64,000 nt of DNA from Anisus vortex (taxonomy: Eukaryota > Mollusca > Gastropoda > Planorbidae), in contig OX421496.1 in NCBI GenBank assembly GCA_949126835.1, positions 21,345,844 through 21,409,843 on the forward strand. Direction: 5' to 3'. Below the pieces are notes generated by a model, which worked only from the letters and a program-made list of their open reading frames with translations, did not search any database and was not told the origin of the DNA. A program made the translations under genes and the position numbers. Each line of letters begins with the position of its first letter. Position 1 is the stretch's first letter. Shown here in pieces: positions 38,101-44,100 of this stretch.

Positions 38101-41100
38101 CTGCAACTATGTTTCAATCAATTTTAAATCTAGCAAAAGTTTAACTGAACAGTGTTGAAGCTTAGAATAATCAGAGGCTTACCTGAATGGTGTCAAAGGC
38201 TTCAGGAAAGTTAGTGGCTTCATCTCATTTTCTTTTTCTTCTACAGCAAGTAGCCTTCGACTTGATCGGATCTTGGCTGCCTCATCTAAGTACTGGATGG
38301 AAAATAGTTTCTAGATAATTTACTAGGCAGTGTCAATGTTAAGTTAGAGAAAAAAACTTTGATTAAAATATATCTAAAATATTAAAAGTGGAAAATGATA
38401 CACAGCAATGGAAACCAAATTCAACACAAGAACCCAAGAACAATGGTAATATGTTGTGTAATATTGATTGAGATTGAAGAACTATATACTCTGTACCAGG
38501 ATCCAACGGTGGTAGCTGAAATAAAGAAGGGCAGACTGAGATGGGCAGGCCACTTGGAAAGAATAACGGAAGAGCAGCCAGAACAGTACATCACCAGAGA
38601 CCAAGAGAAAAGAGGCTTATGGGCAGACCAAGACAAAGATGGCTCAAAGCTATAGAGGCAGACCTGTGTGCAGGCATGGTGAAGGAATGCCAGGGATAGG
38701 CCCAAATGGAAGGAGGTGGTGGAGCAGGCCAAAGCCCTACATGGGCTGTAGTGACATAGGGATGGATGAATATTGATTGAGATGATGTAGATGAAAAATA
38801 CAAATTTTTTGTCCAAATATATTAGTTATCAAAAAAGACTTTGCAAGTCTGGCAGTCCTGTAAGCCAACATGTATAAAAATAAAATTTTAAACTGCAAGT
38901 GGGCCAAACTTTGTTTTCACAGCCCATCATAATAAAACTTACTTCTTTCTTTTCCTCTTTATCAACTTCAGTTGTATTTATACTTGGGTTACTGGAAAAA
39001 TAAAATAAAATGTAAGAATGACAAGTAATAGCAAAGATAGTGTTTCACAGAGACTCCTTGCTGTCTAGTTTAATTCAGACAAATTCAACAAGTATAAATG
39101 CGGAAATTAATTTTTTTTTTCTTTTCCAATTGTAGCTTCTAAGTAAAGTAGTAAAGTATCCCATCGGACCAAATTGATCCATCAGTCCTGTAAAGAAGCG
39201 TGTACCAATTTCTGTGGCATCGGAATACTAGGGATCTGATAAATGTCCAGCCGCCTTTGATTTACCCAACTAAAGTCGGGTACCCATCAAAGCAGGATAG
39301 ACTAAGGGACACCCTACAAACCTGAGAACAAACCCTGGCCTTCACCATTATTTGAACCCAGGACCTTCGGTGTGCCAGCCAATGGGACTGCTGCTCTATT
39401 GCTGTACCCATAGCTGCTGTGAAAACAAACAAGCTGCAGCCTTAGTTCACAACTACCATCAAGTAAAATAGAAACCAAATTTTTAGATGTATAGTCGGTG
39501 ACCTTGACTTGACTGACAGACAAAGCTCATAGTCTTTCACAACTCACCAATAAGTAAAAAACTCTTTAGTCAATTTCTTCAAAGAAGGTTGCTCAAAGTA
39601 TATTTGCTTTCTTAATGCTAGACCTTTGGGATAACTGCAGTCTCTCTCAAGTGCAAGACTAATGTTTTGTAGGCACACTGAAGAAAGCATTGGAAGAAAA
39701 AAATAACATTAAAAGAAGTAATAAAGCTGGTATTATTGAGAGTAAATTACCCTATTTAGACAACTTTTTTTGTCTTTGGTACTAATGAAGCAGCATTCAT
39801 AAGTTTCTAAGACAAACAAGGGAATAGTGTGGCCATTACAATGCAAGGTCACCTTTTCTTAACCCAGCAAATGTTATGTAGCTGGGTAGACTCCAGACTT
39901 AGAGGAAATAAAACTGCTTTTTTATATAGCCACAATTTAAAATAGAAACCGTCAAAATGACATCCCAATTCCTGACAGAAGACCACTAAACCCCACATTT
40001 AATTTTGTGGTTAGTCTAATTACTGTAACATCTTGAGTAAAGCAGCACTTCTGAATAAGCCGCAGGTATATGGAAGGTAAAAAAGAAGTAAAATTGAAGT
40101 TCACGAGTATAAGCGCACTCACAAATTTCTGTTTGGTGTAGGCTAACTGTATAATTTCTTGGTCCATATTTTTATTATACACTATTGCTGTTCGTGCTTT
40201 TTTAAATTTATTTGTCATATGGAACATCAAATATCATCTATATAATATAAATATATAAATCATTTTAAAGTCTGAAAGCACAGGATCCAAATAAGAGAGT
40301 TATTAAGTCAGCTGACTTTCCAATATTTTAAAATGAATAATTCAAAGATAGGGAAATTTCTTTAGTCTGAATGTTACTGATGCTACAAAACTACAAAAAA
40401 AATAGCATAGAAACATACAATATTAATAAAGTTGATCATTTTATTACAAATAGTCATAAAACGTACAAATATACGTAAATATGCTGGGTTTTGCTTTTTT
40501 TAATTTTTACAAAAAAAAACGATAATTTTGCACCCGCAAGTCATTAGGCCTAAACGAAAAATACAAACAGACAAAATGGCAACTGTCTGACTTATCAAGG
40601 TCTCAAACAAGCAATGTTTGGGAAATGCTAATCTACAGTTTTTTTTATACAAGTCTGAAATAACTATTATTTTGTTTAATTTAATTAAGATTTTTTTTTT
40701 GTAGTTTCGAGTCTTACAGTGGTGATTACGGTAAACTAAACATCAATTTCAGTTGATATGTAAACCTAGGGAAAAAAAAGTTGTTTGCACCCATTTCCCA
40801 GACCTAAAAATTTGGTTTAAAAAGTGCAGCTTATACTCCAGATTTTATGGTAACATGAAACTGGCTGGTCCTGCCGTTAGTTCACCGGACTGTCAACCAA
40901 AAACTAACTGACACTGTTCTATCCCTGCCACAGACCTATCCCTGTTGCCCTGCAGAAGTTTTGAACCTAGTGGATGTAATAATCTACTAGAGCGCACTGA
41001 GCATGCTAATAGGACAAAAAGCCTGATAGAAGTGCTATATAAAAATAATTATTATTATCATGTTAACTATGTCAACAATAATTTCATAGTGAAACAAGGA

Positions 41101-44100
41101 CTAAAGAATAAGAGGGGGGGGGGGGAGGGGGGGAGAGATGATGAGGAACAAGAAGCATTCAATAATTTAAAATGGTTTACAAAATGTATATTCTATGTAC
41201 CATATATACTCGCATATAAGTCGCACAGGTGGATAAGTCGCACCCCTAGTTTAAGATTTTTTTTTTATATGTTGTCATAAGTCGCACCCCCGACTTCCAG
41301 AGGTTACACTGTCTTTTAAATTCTCAAAAATGCAAAACTTTTAAACATAAAAGTTACTAAATATTCACCTTAATTTGGAGAATGGCAGGGCTAGATTTAT
41401 TTTAAACAACTGATAAATTGATCTACAGACATTAGTGGTATGAGAAAGTAAGGTATCTATTTCTTCCTCTAAGTTCCTCCCCCTACTCAAGCTCCTATCC
41501 CTATTATCATACAACACACACAAAAAATCTTTAAAGTGCGTCATTAGACTCAATGTCGCCTAGACTGAGTGGCACCGCCGATATTGACCTAATTACCATT
41601 AACATTGTTTGTAATGATTTCAAACGCTACTGCGCGAACAAAATTTAAAAAGGGGAGAGTGCTGGCTTTACCATTGACAATAACAGGGATGCCAGCAGGC
41701 CTAGACGAATAAGTCTGAACAAATTTCTCTCCAATGTAGACTTTGTATAGAGAGATATTTGTACAGAATGAAATGTAGACTTTGTATTTTCTAAAAGCCT
41801 GATATCCGGCTTTAGCCGGAAAACTGGCATCCCTGCAATAAGCTTTGTTTTTTCAACTCCTACATCATATCATACAACTAAGGAAAAATGACACACTCTA
41901 TTGACATTTCACACATTATTTCTATATATAGATTGAAAAAAAAAGTTTGAGTGCAGAATGTTTCCAAAATCTCTTGAACTGTGTCGATAGTTTTGGAAAC
42001 ATTGCTAGGACATGCGGACATGGCGCACGCAGATTTCTCGGAATGCAAAGGACTGCCTTAGTAGGCTGAAGATCTAGGCCATAGGTCATAAGGTCCTAAT
42101 TAAAACACATCTTAATCTTAAGCTGCTAGTGTACAAGCTTATACCTATATTATAGGCCTAGAGAGGCTTTTACACATTTACGATTCTTTTCATAATAAAA
42201 TTTGCGTTCACAAGCCTACAAAAAAATGCTGCCTTAAACTTATAAATACGCTACGTTTCGGAAATACAAAATCGGTTCAAAAGCAAAGGGTAGGCTATAT
42301 AGTTTGAAAAACCTAAAATAGTTGCCAAATTAAATTTCAGTTATATAAAGATAGTATATTTACACCTACAAAAGTTATTTTTATGTAAAATGTAGGCCTA
42401 AGCAATAGCCTAGTAATTTTACATCATAAAAACCACCATTACGGGTGATATGTGCAGTTTAATGACAGAGTAGGATGTTTTTCAAAATTAAAAAAAAACA
42501 GTGTTGGGTGTATAAGTCGCACCCTTACTTTTTGTAGAATTTTTTAGTAAAAAAAGTGCACGCGAGTATATACGGTATATCTTTTTTAAATCTAGAAATA
42601 CATATATTAATTATGACGCAATAAAAAAAAACCACAGAACTACTGGTACTTACACAAGTAATCCCCTAATGCATAGGTTACAGTGATAGCATTATCTAAT
42701 GTGGGCCAATGATTTGGATTACACTGCAATGCCTGTAAAATAATGCATGTTTATGAAAAACAACAAAGGTACTAAGTTATGTTTACATAGCTTTAGCTTG
42801 CATACACACAGACTGTTTGAAAGCTTTCTTTGTTTTGTATTATAATATAGCAATAAAATAGATTTAAGTCTTCAAATAAACATACATTAAAAAACAACTA
42901 CCTGCTGAAAGCATATTTTAGCTAGTGGGTAGTTATTCAATTTTCGAGCAACCTGTCCCATTTGAAACCAGACAGTTACTTCGGTAGAATCAATTTTTAC
43001 AGCCTGTGCAGAAAAAAACAGAAACATTCAGTGCAATTAGGGCATTAAAATATGTTACAATTTAGTTAATAAATTGTTACTTTTCCTACTACCCTCAATG
43101 TAAATAATGTGTCATTGCCTTCACTGTAATATCAAACAAACAACTATGAACTAAACAAATATATATAACATTCAATTACGACTTTTAAAAAAAAACATGT
43201 TGGCTTCATTCACACAAAATATGTTTTCTGCGCGGCATACACAAGTACGCCTATATATCTGTGACACACACGCCTAAGTCTACTTACTTCTATATAGGCG
43301 GCCATTGCTTCTCTGAGCTCATTTCTCTGGAGTAAAATGGATGCCAAATTTTTGTGAATAGAATACAAAAGTTGCAGCCCACTGTGACTTTTATTCTGCA
43401 CCTGAGTGTCATCTGCAACCAGTACTGCAGCCTGAAATTATTTTTTTATATTACAAAAATTCTTGTAAGTATTAAGTGTTCTTTATAAAAAAAAGTTTTC
43501 AAACTTTACCAAATGACTACTCATAATCTGTTATGTAACTGAAGTAGTTTTTCAAATTGCTGAGACCTCTTTATGCTTACCTCTTTCAACAACGGGTGAT
43601 CAAAGAGATTTCTCAACAATCTTTCAGCATGGGGAGTGTTTCCTTTATGTTGATAGGAAAGTGCTTTGTTGTAAGCAGCAAATGCTTCTGCCTCCTAAAT
43701 ATACATAACATAAAATAAACACACCATGATTTAATACAAGTTACAATGCTAAATTTAAAGAAGAAAAAACATTACAATAAAGGTGATAGTTGGTCTATAG
43801 AGCTAGCTAAATAATTCACCACTTTAAAAGCCATTAAATGCTGACGAAGACCACACAATACTATTTGTGGAGTGTAGCAGTAATGGTGGCACCCATAGTC
43901 GAGTGTTTATTTAGTATTTTTGATATATTTTACAATAAAAAGAAGCGTTGAAAGTGCAATAAAATTGACTAAGCATGTGTTACTCCTAAGTCCAGCGGTG
44001 TTGATTACTGTAGTCAGAGTTTTAGCTGTCTTTATTAGTATTTACAAAGTCAACCCACGAGGTATTAAAACAAACTCTTTACTTGAAGGATTGTCATACT

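Noticed and set aside
40945..41280. 111-codon plus-strand frame
   Set aside because: It crosses a SINE-like element, a poly-G tract and the start of the mariner-like element; no conserved content.
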